Both the position numbers and the translations under genes were made by a program. Positions 33,866 through 42,587 of a stretch of DNA of 64,000 nucleotides are shown here, piece by piece. Numbering within the stretch: position 1 is the first letter of the stretch; each line of letters begins with the position of its first letter. The notes beneath the pieces were generated by a model that was given only the letters and a program-made list of their open reading frames with translations, had not been told where the DNA came from and searched no databases. Origin of the DNA: Deltaproteobacteria bacterium (GTDB lineage: Bacteria > UBA10199 > JACPAL01 > JACOUP01); contig JACOUP010000008.1 in assembly GCA_016177765.1 (NCBI GenBank), positions 1,151,165-1,215,164 of the forward strand. The letters run 5' to 3'.

Positions 33866-35158
33866 ATGGCACCTCCTCCGGTTACCGCCAAGGCAACGCT
33901 CGCTTTTACCGGCCTGACTTGTGCCAATTCGAATTGCGACGTCACCCGTTTTGAGCCGGCCCTGACCCTTACCGCTCCGGTCTCCAACGACTGGGTCCTG
34001 AACAACCTTGTCCTCTGGGGACGGATTGTCCACCATCGGGCGATCACTCCCCGTACGGTCTACGCAACACCGGATCTCTGGGGTGTTTCCGGGCGCCTCC
34101 GGGAGAACCGGAAGGAGTATCCCAATGGACGGGTTGTGGCGTACGACTGGGAGGCCGCCGTCAGTTCTGATCTGATCAAGGTCCCTGATTTTTTGAAGGT
34201 GACAGGAAAGCTAGGGCGGTTCTCGCTCGATCTGATGCCTCCCACCTGGTACATCTTTCCTGTCAACTTTGTCTCCGGTAACAGCATGATGGACCAAGGG
34301 ACCGCGTTGAGCCCTTTTGGGGAGACGGCAGAAGGGACGGTAGTTTTCACGCCGGGGGCTGTTGCCGGCAAGTATGTCACGGTCGGTGGGATTGTCGGAG
34401 TCCAGGCGAACGAAAAGTTTGGGACGGTCAAACAGGCCGGCGGTTCGGTTAACTTAAAGCCGCTGGGGACCGATGAACTGACCCTCTCCGGGGCTGTCGG
34501 ATGGATGGGGAAGGATAACCCGGATGACCTTCTGGCCGACAGGGTCTACGGGGCCAAGGGAGATGCCTCCAGCTGGCCTGTTTATGGGGCACAGCTGGCT
34601 TATAAAACGGGGCCACTCGCCCTGACCGTCGGTGCTGTCTTTGGTCAAAAACAGGCCTCTCGTGATTATTATCTGGATGAACTGAGTGGGGAGCATTTTG
34701 ACAACCAGGGGCGGCGGCTTCCACCGCCTCCTTTAAGCATCCGGGAGAGGATCGGTGAGGCGGTGACCCTCAATAGGCAACAGGCCTACGGTCTCACCTT
34801 CCGCTATGCCTTCTTCAGGGTTTCTGTCTCTCATGCCGAGATGCCTATGGAGCAGGAGATTACCACCCGTGATTTTGAAACAGGGGAGCCGGCGGCGGTC
34901 ACCTCGGAAAGGGGGGGGACGGTGCAGGATGCGGCCGAGGTCGGCCTGACTCTCTTCCCGATGACCGCAACAACACCAGTTCCCGATTTTCTCAAAGGCT
35001 CGACGGTTGAGTTGGTAGGGGGGGTGACCACCCAGAGGGCGAGCCGCGAACAACCGATCGGTTTTCCGGATTCAATCCCCCCTTCAAGGATTGAACGGGA
35101 AAACATTGTCTATGGCGGGCTCAAGGTCGCCTTTAATGCAACAGGAGGGTTGAAGTGA
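33866..35158 (+). CDS. Putative beta-barrel outer-membrane-type protein without Sec signal
   Basis: The 430-residue product starts MAPPPVTAKATLAF with no hydrophobic signal. The promoter element ending at 33843 leaves no room for one. Most of the sequence alternates polar and hydrophobic residues in 8-12-residue stretches separated by turns (for example YVTVGGIVGVQANEKFGTV, GPLALTVGAVFGQ and YGLTFRYAFFRVSVSH), as in barrel porins. The sequence does not end in phenylalanine. No family was recognised. It overlaps the following lipoprotein gene by one base. How it would reach the outer membrane is unclear. Confidence 0.72.
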   Translation: MAPPPVTAKATLAFTGLTCANSNCDVTRFEPALTLTAPVSNDWVLNNLVLWGRIVHHRAITPRTVYATPDLWGVSGRLRENRKEYPNGRVVAYDWEAAVSSDLIKVPDFLKVTGKLGRFSLDLMPPTWYIFPVNFVSGNSMMDQGTALSPFGETAEGTVVFTPGAVAGKYVTVGGIVGVQANEKFGTVKQAGGSVNLKPLGTDELTLSGAVGWMGKDNPDDLLADRVYGAKGDASSWPVYGAQLAYKTGPLALTVGAVFGQKQASRDYYLDELSGEHFDNQGRRLPPPPLSIRERIGEAVTLNRQQAYGLTFRYAFFRVSVSHAEMPMEQEITTRDFETGEPAAVTSERGGTVQDAAEVGLTLFPMTATTPVPDFLKGSTVELVGGVTTQRASREQPIGFPDSIPPSRIERENIVYGGLKVAFNATGGLK

Positions 35159-36666
35159 TGGGAAAAATGGTATTCCTCTTGGGATTTATTTTTCTCGTCT
35201 CCTGCGGGATTGATGATGGCCCGGCCCTTGAGGAGATCCCGGCGGAGCTCCGGATCGCCTCTTTTGATGCCGATCAAACCCAGGTGGTGGAGGGGGATTC
35301 CGTTCAGGTTTCCTGGAAGGTCCAGGGGTATGACAAGGCGACCCTCGTTCAGGAACCGGAAGGGGAGACCAAAAAAGAAATTCCTGTGACTGACCCTTTT
35401 GGCAACCTGAATTTTGCCCTCTCCAGGAGCACCGTTTTCCGGCTGGTGGCGACGCAGGGGCCCAAAAAGATCGAGGCCCAGGCGACGGTGACTGTGGTCT
35501 CTCCCCAACTGTCAGAGGGGGGGGATCCTTCCATTATTGTTGATTTTGGTGCCTCCAAGAGCTGTCTCCGCGCCGGTGAGGCGACCAAATTAACGTGGAA
35601 TGTCCAGAATGCCGACAAGATCAACATCGAACCGGCAACGCTCCAGATCCCGATTACCTGGCTGAAAGGGGAAAGGGTGGTTCCGTTGTTGCAGACGACC
35701 AACTTCAAACTGGTGGCGGAGCGGCTTTCTTCCGGGGCCTCGGCCTTTAAATCGGTGTTGGTCAAGGTGGACCCGGTTCGTTATACGACGACTTTTACCG
35801 AGAAAATTGTTCAGGATCACAACGATCTGGCGATTGATCCGAACGACCCGAATCATTTTTACCTGGCCACGGCGACCAATGTTTTTGAGTGGATCAATGG
35901 GACCCTCACCAACCTGCGGGTCGTCCCTCAGGATAGCTTTTCCGCTGTTGCGGTCAATCAGACGGACCCCAGTATTGTTTATGCGGCCCACCGTGAAATG
36001 GTTCGTCGTTCCAGAACCGGTGGCAGGACCTGGTCTGCGGTCATCCCTGTCTTGAGTCTGGATCAACCTCAGGCTATTTTTTCCCTTTCCGCGAGGGGGG
36101 ACGACCTGATCATTGCGGCGACCCACGGGATCTTTCATTACGATACCACTTATTCCTCAAGACCGACGATCGATCTCGTCCATCAGGTCTCCGGTATCAA
36201 CAAGGTTTATGCCTCCAGCCGCGGTTTTTTTGCGGCGACGGCAACCGACGTTTACGCGAGTCTGGACGGGAACTCCTGGTACCGCGTTAGTCTCCCCCCG
36301 CCTGCCCGTCCGGTGTTTTTTCACGAGAGTGACCGGCGTATCTTCGCCATCACCAGCAACGGCGGTGCCTATGAGTGGCTGTCATTTGGTGGCGGCTGGT
36401 CCTCCCTGATGACCCCTCTTGGCGGGGTGGTGAAGGCGGTGGAAGCGGTTCCCGGGCTCGGATTGATCGCGGTGGTCGGGGGCAAGGTTTATTTACAATC
36501 GGAAAGGGGGGGGGATTGGGTAGAAACAACAATCTCAGGGACTCTGCCGACGGTCATCAAAGGTCAGCTTCGGAGCCAGGGGAAGATCTATCTGTGGGAC
36601 GGGAAGAAGGTCTACGAGTGGTCAACGGCCCTGACCCCTCTTTCCTGCACCCCCCCGGCTAAATAA
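35158..36666 (+). CDS. Lipoprotein with Ig-like and BNR/propeller-like repeats
   Basis: The start ATG at 35158 shares a base with the previous stop and has an AGGAGG site. A short signal ends in the lipobox LVSC. Two tandem Ig-like domains follow, covering roughly residues 30-205 (VEGDSVQVSWKVQGYDKATLV and RAGEATKLTWNVQNADKINI). The C-terminal 290 residues have propeller-like repeats such as VAVNQTDPSIVYAA and FAATATDVYASLDGNSWYRV, similar to sortilin/BNR repeats. It is probably surface-exposed and a partner of the barrel protein upstream, since both are in one unit behind the same promoter. The ligand is unknown. Confidence 0.8.
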   Translation: MGKMVFLLGFIFLVSCGIDDGPALEEIPAELRIASFDADQTQVVEGDSVQVSWKVQGYDKATLVQEPEGETKKEIPVTDPFGNLNFALSRSTVFRLVATQGPKKIEAQATVTVVSPQLSEGGDPSIIVDFGASKSCLRAGEATKLTWNVQNADKINIEPATLQIPITWLKGERVVPLLQTTNFKLVAERLSSGASAFKSVLVKVDPVRYTTTFTEKIVQDHNDLAIDPNDPNHFYLATATNVFEWINGTLTNLRVVPQDSFSAVAVNQTDPSIVYAAHREMVRRSRTGGRTWSAVIPVLSLDQPQAIFSLSARGDDLIIAATHGIFHYDTTYSSRPTIDLVHQVSGINKVYASSRGFFAATATDVYASLDGNSWYRVSLPPPARPVFFHESDRRIFAITSNGGAYEWLSFGGGWSSLMTPLGGVVKAVEAVPGLGLIAVVGGKVYLQSERGGDWVETTISGTLPTVIKGQLRSQGKIYLWDGKKVYEWSTALTPLSCTPPAK

Positions 36667-36689
36667 CGGGTTTTTTGAAAAAAATGAGG

Positions 36690-36715
36690 CAACCTTTTTA
36701 AAAACAGGCCGATAA
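36690..36715 (+). promoter_or_regulatory. Surface-regulon promoter element, site 5
   Basis: GGCAACCTT, 12 bases, CCGATAA. It lies 35 bp before the start at 36751, which has an AAAGGAG site. Confidence 0.7.
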
Positions 36716-36750
36716 GGCAACTAGGAACAGAGAGATAAAGGAGTCTACTC

Positions 36751-37569
36751 ATGGCAGGAATCGGAGCGGTAGCAATAGTAATTTCGCAGATGGCGACTGC
36801 GCAGGCCGCACCACCTTCGCCGTCGCCACCTTCGCCGCCACCACCTTCGCCCAACTATATCGGCGCGCGGTTTCGAGTTGGTTATGTGACCGGTGGTAAC
36901 GGGACTTTTGAATTTAATGCGGATCCCTCCATATACCCGGGGGCGGGTGATTCAACGCCAGTGGCCTATACCCCTTCGGGTTTTGACTTACGAGCGGATC
37001 TCTTATCAGGAAGAGGTCTGATTGGTTTAGGCAAGGGGTTTGATTTGCAGTTTGGGGCTGGTTACTGGAGACGAAGCCTTTCCTATGAACCGGCCACACC
37101 GATCCCCAACCTTGCCTCAAGAATGGATGTAGTGACCACTGGCGGGGCTGCTCTCATCCGTCTGAATGTGAAGAAAGTTGTTTCCATTGAAGGGGGATCC
37201 CTCATTGGCAGATCTATGCATACCGCCGATTCCAATCCCGACCAGAAGACAGGCATCCTCTCCGATTTTGTCCCGGCAGGGGGACCGTCCGCCGACCAAA
37301 ACTCAAGGAGGTCCGTCGTTTTTAGTCTGGGATCGGAGGATGATAATCAGTTTTGGACCGTTCGTCCTTATGGGGCGTTGTCTGTGAACTTCGATATTGC
37401 GGACCCGTTGCAAGTCTATCTCTATACCCAAGTGGATTGGTCCGTTTATGAGAGCGCCCGTCTGGCCGTGGCTGGTGCCCGTGACGTAAATGGAGAGGAA
37501 CGCAAGATCCCCCTTGTCAAGACGCCGGAGGGGTTGAACGGCAGTGTTGGCTTAGGGATCGGTTTCTAG
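36751..37569 (+). CDS. Small beta-barrel outer-membrane-type protein with Pro-rich N-terminus
   Basis: The 272-residue product begins MAGIGAVAIVISQMATAQAA, a weak signal-like segment without basic residues, then a run of PPSPSPP repeats. From residue 36 the sequence is amphipathic beta (YIGARFRVGYVTGG, GFDLQFGAGYWRRSLSYE, VRPYGALSVNFDIADPLQVYLYTQVDW). It ends GSVGLGIGF with a terminal phenylalanine, the typical sorting end of outer-membrane barrels. The family was not recognised. It heads a unit with the TSP3 protein downstream and lies behind the regulon promoter. Confidence 0.75.
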   Translation: MAGIGAVAIVISQMATAQAAPPSPSPPSPPPPSPNYIGARFRVGYVTGGNGTFEFNADPSIYPGAGDSTPVAYTPSGFDLRADLLSGRGLIGLGKGFDLQFGAGYWRRSLSYEPATPIPNLASRMDVVTTGGAALIRLNVKKVVSIEGGSLIGRSMHTADSNPDQKTGILSDFVPAGGPSADQNSRRSVVFSLGSEDDNQFWTVRPYGALSVNFDIADPLQVYLYTQVDWSVYESARLAVAGARDVNGEERKIPLVKTPEGLNGSVGLGIGF

Positions 37570-37587
37570 GAGAAAGAGGCTTAAACC

Positions 37588-39348
37588 ATGAAGAAACATC
37601 TCTTACTCGTTGTCCCCATTGCTTTCTGTCTGATCCCCTGCCTGTCTCAGGCCCGTTTTGACTATCCAGCCTGTGACCCTCAGCGTGGCTATACGAGCCG
37701 TACGCAAGACACCGATAACGACGGCCTCAAGGATTGGGAAGAGGATACCAATGAGGATTGTAATCCGGACATCGGCGAGACCGATCCCAAGAATGCCGAT
37801 ACCGATGGGGATGGTTTGACCGACGGCATCGAAAGCGACCAGCGCAATAATGATGTGGATGGGGATGGGGCGATCAATGCCCTGGACACCGACTCCGATG
37901 GGGACGGGATCCCGGACAAGGACGAGGACAAGAATCGGAATGGGCGCGTTGATGGCCGGGGAGAATCAGACCCTTACAAGGCGGATACCGATGGGGACGG
38001 GAGGGGGGACTTGCAGGAATATGCCGATTGCCGGAACAACCCCAACCCCCAGTGCCGTTATAGTTGCACCGCCGGCCAGCTTTTGCAAAACGATCCGTCC
38101 CTCTCTGTTGTGGATTCCGACGGCGACGGCCTCTTTGACTGGCAGGAAGACCGGAACAGCAGTTGTACGGTGGATACCATTGCCGGGGTGAAGGAGACCG
38201 ATCCGTTCAATGCCGACTCCGATGGCGACGGTTTTGAAGATAGCGCGGATCAATGCCCGACGGTCGCTGACCCGACCAACAGTTGCAAAGGGCAATGCCG
38301 CCCCAAACAGAATCTCCGCCTGACCGATCCGAACCGGGATTCGGACCACGACGGTCTGAAAGACTGGGAAGAGGATATTGATGACGACTGCCTGATCGAG
38401 CCTGATCAGAATGAAACCGATCCACTCAAGGCCGATACCGACGGCGACGGGATTATTGACCGGTTTGACGGCTGCTACAATCCAGGATCACCGGCGATTT
38501 CGCCCGATGAGTTTGAGCAGGGGATCCCGACCACCGATGAAGAGATGACTTGCGCCAGAAACGCCTGTGTTTCGGGGATTCCGATCCCGGAACTGAAGGA
38601 TGTTGACCGCGACGGCCTGACCGACAAATTTGAAGACAAGAACAACGATTGTCTGGCGGAGATCGAAGGGAGCAATTCAGAGACGGACCGGTTCAACCCG
38701 GATTCCGATGAGGATGATCTCCTGGATGGTAAGGAAGATGCCAACCACAATGGGGTTGTGGACAAGACGGAGACCGATCCCCGAAACAAGGATACCGATG
38801 CCGATGAGATCCCGGACGGCGTAGAGGATAAGAACCACAACGGCCGTGTCGATGCCGATGAATCCAGCCCGCTCCTGCAGGATACCGACGGCGACAAGAT
38901 CCCGGACAAGGTGGAGGACAAGAACCACAACGGGCTTTGCGACAAGAATGAAATCAGTTGTGCCTATCTGCCGGATACCGATTTTGACGGCCTGCCGGAC
39001 GGTTCCGAGGACTGCAACAAGAACGGGGTGACCGATCCCGAAGAGCCGAATCCTCGTGTTGTGGACAGCGACGGCGATACACTGACCGATGGTTCCGAGG
39101 ATATCAATGCCAACTGTATCCTGGATAAGGGGGAGACCAGCCCGACCTCCACGACGACCTATGGTCAGGATGATCTGGACTATGTCAAACGTCAGAAGGG
39201 GATTGAGGTGGGGGGGTGCCCAATCGGGGCCTCGCTTCTCCCTGCCGATGAGAATGACCCAAGGTCTGTGATTGTTGTGATTTCTTTGGGACTATTGACG
39301 CTACTGAGTCTTTTCATGGTTCGACGGGCTCACCATGTCCGTGGGTAG
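37588..39348 (+). CDS. Long secreted protein of tandem thrombospondin type 3/calcium-binding repeats
   Basis: The 586-residue product has a signal peptide ending SQARF. The mature part is built almost entirely of D-x-D-x-D-G loops (DTDGDGLTDGIE, DSDGDGIPDKDEDKNRNG, DTDGDKIPDKVEDKNHNG), at least a dozen units, expected to bind many calcium ions and form a stiff rod. Cysteine pairs punctuate the array. Near the C-terminus a hydrophobic helix (VIVVISLGLLTLLSLFMV) is followed by RRAHHVRG. These last residues come from a REP-like repeat, so the original end may have been different. It follows the barrel gene by 19 bp. Confidence 0.88.
   Translation: MKKHLLLVVPIAFCLIPCLSQARFDYPACDPQRGYTSRTQDTDNDGLKDWEEDTNEDCNPDIGETDPKNADTDGDGLTDGIESDQRNNDVDGDGAINALDTDSDGDGIPDKDEDKNRNGRVDGRGESDPYKADTDGDGRGDLQEYADCRNNPNPQCRYSCTAGQLLQNDPSLSVVDSDGDGLFDWQEDRNSSCTVDTIAGVKETDPFNADSDGDGFEDSADQCPTVADPTNSCKGQCRPKQNLRLTDPNRDSDHDGLKDWEEDIDDDCLIEPDQNETDPLKADTDGDGIIDRFDGCYNPGSPAISPDEFEQGIPTTDEEMTCARNACVSGIPIPELKDVDRDGLTDKFEDKNNDCLAEIEGSNSETDRFNPDSDEDDLLDGKEDANHNGVVDKTETDPRNKDTDADEIPDGVEDKNHNGRVDADESSPLLQDTDGDKIPDKVEDKNHNGLCDKNEISCAYLPDTDFDGLPDGSEDCNKNGVTDPEEPNPRVVDSDGDTLTDGSEDINANCILDKGETSPTSTTTYGQDDLDYVKRQKGIEVGGCPIGASLLPADENDPRSVIVVISLGLLTLLSLFMVRRAHHVRG
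39315..39337. repeat. REP-like element forming the 3' end of the TSP3-repeat gene
   Basis: CATGGT and ACCATG arms flank TCGACGGGCTC. The sequence closely resembles the reverse complement of 45254-45280. It encodes the last residues before the stop. Confidence 0.65.
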
Positions 39349-39374
39349 TAAGGACACCCTTAATCTTGTCGAAT

Positions 39375-39800
39375 TTAACCCTGGTTTTCCAACAAACTCT
39401 GAATAAACGAGGCGTTGGCGGCATCGAGCCGCTTGAAGGCGAGTCCCATCCGTCCGGCCTCATGGTCAAAATGGGCCAGCTGTGCCGGGATCTCGAAGGA
39501 GCCCTCTTTTTTTAGCACAAGGGTGCAATCATGAAAGCTGATGTCGGAGAGATCCACGACAAAGGAAAAAGAAAGACCAATTCCACCGAGTGACAGGTCG
39601 GTCGGGACGACCGGAATCTCTACCGTTGAAAACTGCCCTCTGTCCAGGAGGGAGTTCCCCTCAAGAATTAGCGACGCCTCGACCCCTTGTGTGGATTGGA
39701 TTGAAAAACGATGGCTCGTACGACGTTCCAAGTTTTCCCCCGCTCGAGCGCCCTGACTTTTAAGAGACAGGGCCGAAAACAGAGCCCTGTTTGCCACCAT
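39375..39800 (-). CDS. PilZ-domain protein
   Basis: This protein of about 141 residues carries the PilZ signature: ERRTSHRFS, with the RxxxR c-di-GMP-binding arginines, and later TDLSLGGIGLSF, the (D/N)xSxxG motif. A beta-barrel-like remainder follows. Such domains bind cyclic di-GMP and change motility, secretion or surface traits. The start is uncertain: the frame opens at a TTG near 39839, and I prefer the ATG at 39800. A weak CAACCTT-N12-TCGAAGA element overlaps this start. The gene lies convergent to the TSP3 gene and just downstream of argC on the same strand. Confidence 0.75.
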   Translation of the reverse strand: MVANRALFSALSLKSQGARAGENLERRTSHRFSIQSTQGVEASLILEGNSLLDRGQFSTVEIPVVPTDLSLGGIGLSFSFVVDLSDISFHDCTLVLKKEGSFEIPAQLAHFDHEAGRMGLAFKRLDAANASFIQSLLENQG

Positions 39801-39862
39801 CTTCGAACAACCCAAAAAAAGGTTGCGTCCTTTTTTCAAATAGCCCTTATTTCGGGGGGAGT

Positions 39863-40900
39863 TTACGGCTGAAGGGGAGAATTTTCAAGTGCTGTTTTCT
39901 CGGGGAAGCCGCACATCAGGTTCATGTTCTGTACCGCCTGACCGGAGGCCCCTTTGACGAGGTTGTCAATGACCGACACCACGATGATCTGACCGGTTCG
40001 CGGGTTGATCTGAACGCCGATCGCACAACTGTTGGTCCCACGGACCCACTTGGTGGAGGGGAGGAGCCCTTCGGGACAAACTTGAACAAAAGGTTCCCTG
40101 GCATACCTCTTCTGGAAGAGTTGGGTAAGGGTCTTGTTATCGATTTTTCGGAGGGACCGGGCATAAATCGTTGCCAAGATCCCCCTGTCCATCGGCACGA
40201 GGTGCGGTACGAAGGTCAACTTCACCTCCTGACCGGCAATCTTGCTCAATTCCTGTTCTATCTCTGGCGTGTGCCGATGGGCCGTGACCTTGTAGGCGAT
40301 GACCGACTCGTTGACCTCGGAAAAGAGCGATTCCAGGGCCACGGAACGCCCGGCCCCGGAGATTCCGGACTTGGCATCGCAGATGATCCCTTCCGTTTGA
40401 ACCAGATTCCCCTCAAGGAGCGGGATCAGGCCGAGTAATGTTGCCGTCGGGTAACACCCGGGGTTACCGACCAGGGAGGCCTTTTTGATCTCGTTGCGGT
40501 AGAGCTCAGGGAGGCCGTAAACTTTTTCCTTGAGGAGCGCTGGGGCGGCATGTTTTTCGTACCACTCTTCGTAAACTTTGGGGGAATCAAACCGGAAATC
40601 GGCAGAAAGATCGACCACCTTACACCCTTTTCCCAGGAATTCGGGAATAACCGCCATCGCCTTTTGGTGGGGGAGACAGGAGAGGATAAAATTGACCCTC
40701 TTGGCAATTTTGCTCGTTTGCAGTGGTTCCAGAGGGAGGTCGCAGATTCCCTGAAAGGAGGGGAACGCTTGGGAAAACAGTTTGCCCGCAAATTTTTCAG
40801 AGGTCAGGGCGGCGATTTCAACCTGGGGATGATGCGCAAGAATCCGGACAAGCTCCAAGCCGGTGTAGCCTGTCGCTCCAAGTAGTCCTATCTTGATCAT
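39863..40900 (-). CDS. argC: N-acetyl-gamma-glutamyl-phosphate reductase
   Basis: This enzyme reduces N-acetylglutamyl phosphate to the semialdehyde in arginine synthesis. The Rossmann motif LLGATGYTGLELVR is at the N-terminus and the active-site cysteine is in VGNPGCYPTATLL near residue 150. The second-half segment KVTAHRHTPEIEQEL is typical. I take the ATG at 40900, which gives 345 residues; the longer frame overlaps rpsI. The gene follows rpsI by 4 bp, so it is probably carried on the ribosomal-protein transcript. argJ is 4.4 kb away on the other strand. Confidence 0.96.
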   Translation of the reverse strand: MIKIGLLGATGYTGLELVRILAHHPQVEIAALTSEKFAGKLFSQAFPSFQGICDLPLEPLQTSKIAKRVNFILSCLPHQKAMAVIPEFLGKGCKVVDLSADFRFDSPKVYEEWYEKHAAPALLKEKVYGLPELYRNEIKKASLVGNPGCYPTATLLGLIPLLEGNLVQTEGIICDAKSGISGAGRSVALESLFSEVNESVIAYKVTAHRHTPEIEQELSKIAGQEVKLTFVPHLVPMDRGILATIYARSLRKIDNKTLTQLFQKRYAREPFVQVCPEGLLPSTKWVRGTNSCAIGVQINPRTGQIIVVSVIDNLVKGASGQAVQNMNLMCGFPEKTALENSPLQP

Positions 40901-40904
40901 TGGT

Positions 40905-41303
40905 TTAACGCTTCGTCCACTGATTCCCGCGACGAGCCTTGTGGCGACCGTACTTTTTCCGTTCCACAATCCGGGCATCACGAGTCAGCAGGCCGGCCGT
41001 TTTGAGTGGTTTTCGGTGATCGGCATTCATCGCCAGGAGACCCTTGGAAATAGCGTGCCGGAGGGATGTGGCCTGTCCGGAAGGGCCGCCGCCATAAATG
41101 TTTGCGGTGACATCGAATTTTCCCGTGGTACCGGTCGCCTCGAGCGGCTGACGGATGATCATCTGGAGTGTTTGACGGCCAAAGTACTTTTCCACAGGTT
41201 TTTCATTGACAACGATTCGTCCCTCACCGGGGGCCATCTGGATACGGGCGATCGAGGTCTTTCTCTTGCCGGTGTAGATCTCTTTTTTGACAGTTTTGAC
41301 CAT
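40905..41303 (-). CDS. rpsI: 30S ribosomal protein S9
   Basis: The 132-residue protein has TGKRKTSIARIQMAPGEG at the N-terminus, then ANIYGGGPSGQATSLRHAISKGL and LLTRDARIVERKKYGRHKARR. The C-terminus reads GNQWTKR in place of the usual FQFSKR, but keeps the terminal Lys-Arg that reaches the ribosomal P site. It is separated from rplM by a single base, the standard rplM-rpsI pair. Confidence 0.97.
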   Translation of the reverse strand: MVKTVKKEIYTGKRKTSIARIQMAPGEGRIVVNEKPVEKYFGRQTLQMIIRQPLEATGTTGKFDVTANIYGGGPSGQATSLRHAISKGLLAMNADHRKPLKTAGLLTRDARIVERKKYGRHKARRGNQWTKR

Positions 41304-41304
41304 A

Positions 41305-41736
41305 TTAGACGGTGACCTCTTTGGGCTGTTGAGCCAGATGGGGGTGTTCGACCCCAGCGTAGATCTTGAGTTTTTTCATCAAATGCTGGTTCATCTTGTT
41401 TTTGGGGAGCATCCCGTGGACGGCCCGTCGGATCAGATCGTCCGGCTTTCTTTCCAGGAGTTTGCCGGCGGTGGTTTCCCTCAAACCGCCCCTGTAACCG
41501 CTGTGGTTATAGTACATTTTATCTTCCAGCTTGTTTCCTGTCAGGCGCACCTGGGAGGCATTAATCACCACCACAAAATCGCCGGTATCGACGCCGGGGG
41601 TGTAAATAGCCTTGTTCTTCCCCTGAAGAATCAGGGCGATCCGACTCGCGGCTCTCCCCAGGATTTTATCGGCAACATTCACGATCACCCAGCCGCGGTG
41701 GTTGTCCTCTTTTCTGGCGTAGTAGCTCTTGGGCAT
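41305..41736 (-). CDS. rplM: 50S ribosomal protein L13
   Basis: The protein has 143 residues from the ATG of [11 protein letters not shown] at 41736. The family segments are [34 protein letters not shown] and [23 protein letters not shown] longer in-frame opening upstream crosses the promoter and is not used. It heads the rplM-rpsI-argC unit. Confidence 0.97.
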   Translation of the reverse strand: MPKSYYARKEDNHRGWVIVNVADKILGRAASRIALILQGKNKAIYTPGVDTGDFVVVINASQVRLTGNKLEDKMYYNHSGYRGGLRETTAGKLLERKPDDLIRRAVHGMLPKNKMNQHLMKKLKIYAGVEHPHLAQQPKEVTV

Positions 41737-41755
41737 AAAAACTTTCGAGGGGCGG

Positions 41756-41784
41756 ACTCTAGTGAAACAGGCTAACTGTGTCAA
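41756..41784 (-). promoter_or_regulatory. Sigma-70-type promoter for rplM-rpsI-argC
   Basis: On the minus strand TTGACA, 17 bases, TAGAGT, ending 19 bases before the rplM start. Confidence 0.6.
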
Positions 41785-41785
41785 G

Positions 41786-41798
41786 GGGTGTTCCACCC
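41786..41798. repeat. Intergenic palindrome next to the rplM promoter
   Basis: GGGTGTTCCACCC, of the same family as the intragenic elements, directly abuts the -35 box of the rplM promoter. Confidence 0.6.
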
Positions 41799-41873
41799 GA
41801 GGGTTTACAGGGGATCAGGGGTATGGTACTTACTAAACACTCGGGTGTGGAATCTTGGCAGCATTCTACCCAG

Positions 41874-41946
41874 GGGCCCGTAGCTCAGGGGACAGAGCAT
41901 CGCCCTTCTAAGGCGAGGGTCGCGTGTTCAAATCACGCCGGGCCCA
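41874..41946 (+). tRNA. tRNA-Arg (anticodon TCT)
   Basis: Full cloverleaf: acceptor GGGCCCG/CGGGCCC, D-stem GCTC/GAGC, anticodon stem TCGCC/GGCGA with loop CTTCTAA (anticodon TCT, reading AGA), and T-arm GCGTG-TTCAAAT-CACGC. No CCA is encoded after the discriminator A. Confidence 0.95.
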
Positions 41947-41960
41947 CAAATGAGAGGGTC

Positions 41961-41977
41961 GTCCGCCTGAGGCGGAC
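41961..41977. repeat. Short hairpin between tRNA-Arg and the Rieske gene
   Basis: Perfect arms GTCCGCC and GGCGGAC with a 3-base loop, 14 bp after the tRNA. It may end or process the tRNA transcript. There is no T-run, so it is not a standard terminator. Confidence 0.5.
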
Positions 41978-41987
41978 CGGGCACACA

Positions 41988-42383
41988 ATGAAGAAAAAAA
42001 GCCAACCGCTCATGCAAGAGGGACCGGGGCCGTTTGGGACCATTTATACCCCTCCCGAAAAAAGGGCGAAGGTAGCCAAGGGGGAGGTCTACGCCGGCAA
42101 GGTTTCGGAGGTTCTCCCAGGGCATTCCAGGTCGGTCCCACTGGACCAGTTCAACCTGGCCCTGTTCAATGTGGGGGGGAAGTTTTATGCGATCAAGGAG
42201 GCCTGCCCTCATGCCGAATACCCGTTGACCAGGGGGAAGATGGTTGGCGAAACCGTTTCTTGTGCCTCCCACAACTGGAAATTCAATCTGCGGACGGGGG
42301 AATGTCTTCGTGGGGAAGAGGGCTTGACTATCAGGACATTCCCTGTAGAAATCCGCGGCGACGAGGTTTGGATTAAGTTGTAG
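41988..42383 (+). CDS. Rieske [2Fe-2S] ferredoxin-type protein
   Basis: The 131-residue product has the Rieske cluster ligands CPH (CPHAEYPL) and CASH (VSCASHNWKF) about 20 residues apart. The fold ends in FPVEIRGDEVWIKL, as in small ferredoxins of dioxygenases and nitrite reductases. The N-terminal 35 residues are a basic, proline-containing extension with no membrane helix, so it is probably cytoplasmic. It lies between two tRNA genes, with no oxygenase or reductase partner nearby. The start at 41988 follows the hairpin; the frame continues upstream through the tRNA, which is not coding. Confidence 0.85.
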   Translation: MKKKSQPLMQEGPGPFGTIYTPPEKRAKVAKGEVYAGKVSEVLPGHSRSVPLDQFNLALFNVGGKFYAIKEACPHAEYPLTRGKMVGETVSCASHNWKFNLRTGECLRGEEGLTIRTFPVEIRGDEVWIKL

Positions 42384-42413
42384 AGAGTGCGGTATCTCTC
42401 TCTGACTATAAAT

Positions 42414-42489
42414 GGTGGGCGTAGTTCAGCGGTAGAACGCCTGGCTGTGGCCCAGGAGGTCGTGGGTTCGAGACCCACCGCCCACCCCA
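42414..42489 (+). tRNA. tRNA-His (anticodon GTG)
   Basis: The extra G at position -1 pairs with the discriminator C, the identity mark of tRNA-His. Acceptor GTGGGCG/CGCCCAC, anticodon stem CCTGG/CCAGG with loop CTGTGGC, T-arm GTGGG/CCCAC. CCA is encoded at the 3' end. Confidence 0.96.
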
Positions 42490-42517
42490 GATTTAGCAGA
42501 TAGACCGTAGGGAGTCA

Positions 42518-42538
42518 CAACCAAGATCAATTTGGTTG
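42518..42538. promoter_or_regulatory. Inverted repeat before the radical SAM gene
   Basis: CAACCAA, 7 bases, TTGGTTG. It is a candidate operator or attenuator stem 50 bp upstream of the start at 42588. Confidence 0.35.
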
Positions 42539-42587
42539 ACTTTACCCCTTCTTAAGAGTCCACTCGAAGAACCTTAAAGGAGATTTC

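Noticed and set aside
41874-42489. tRNA-flanked genomic island or attachment site
   Set aside because: The two tRNAs are intact, no direct repeat of a tRNA 3' end and no integrase were found, and only one small gene lies between.
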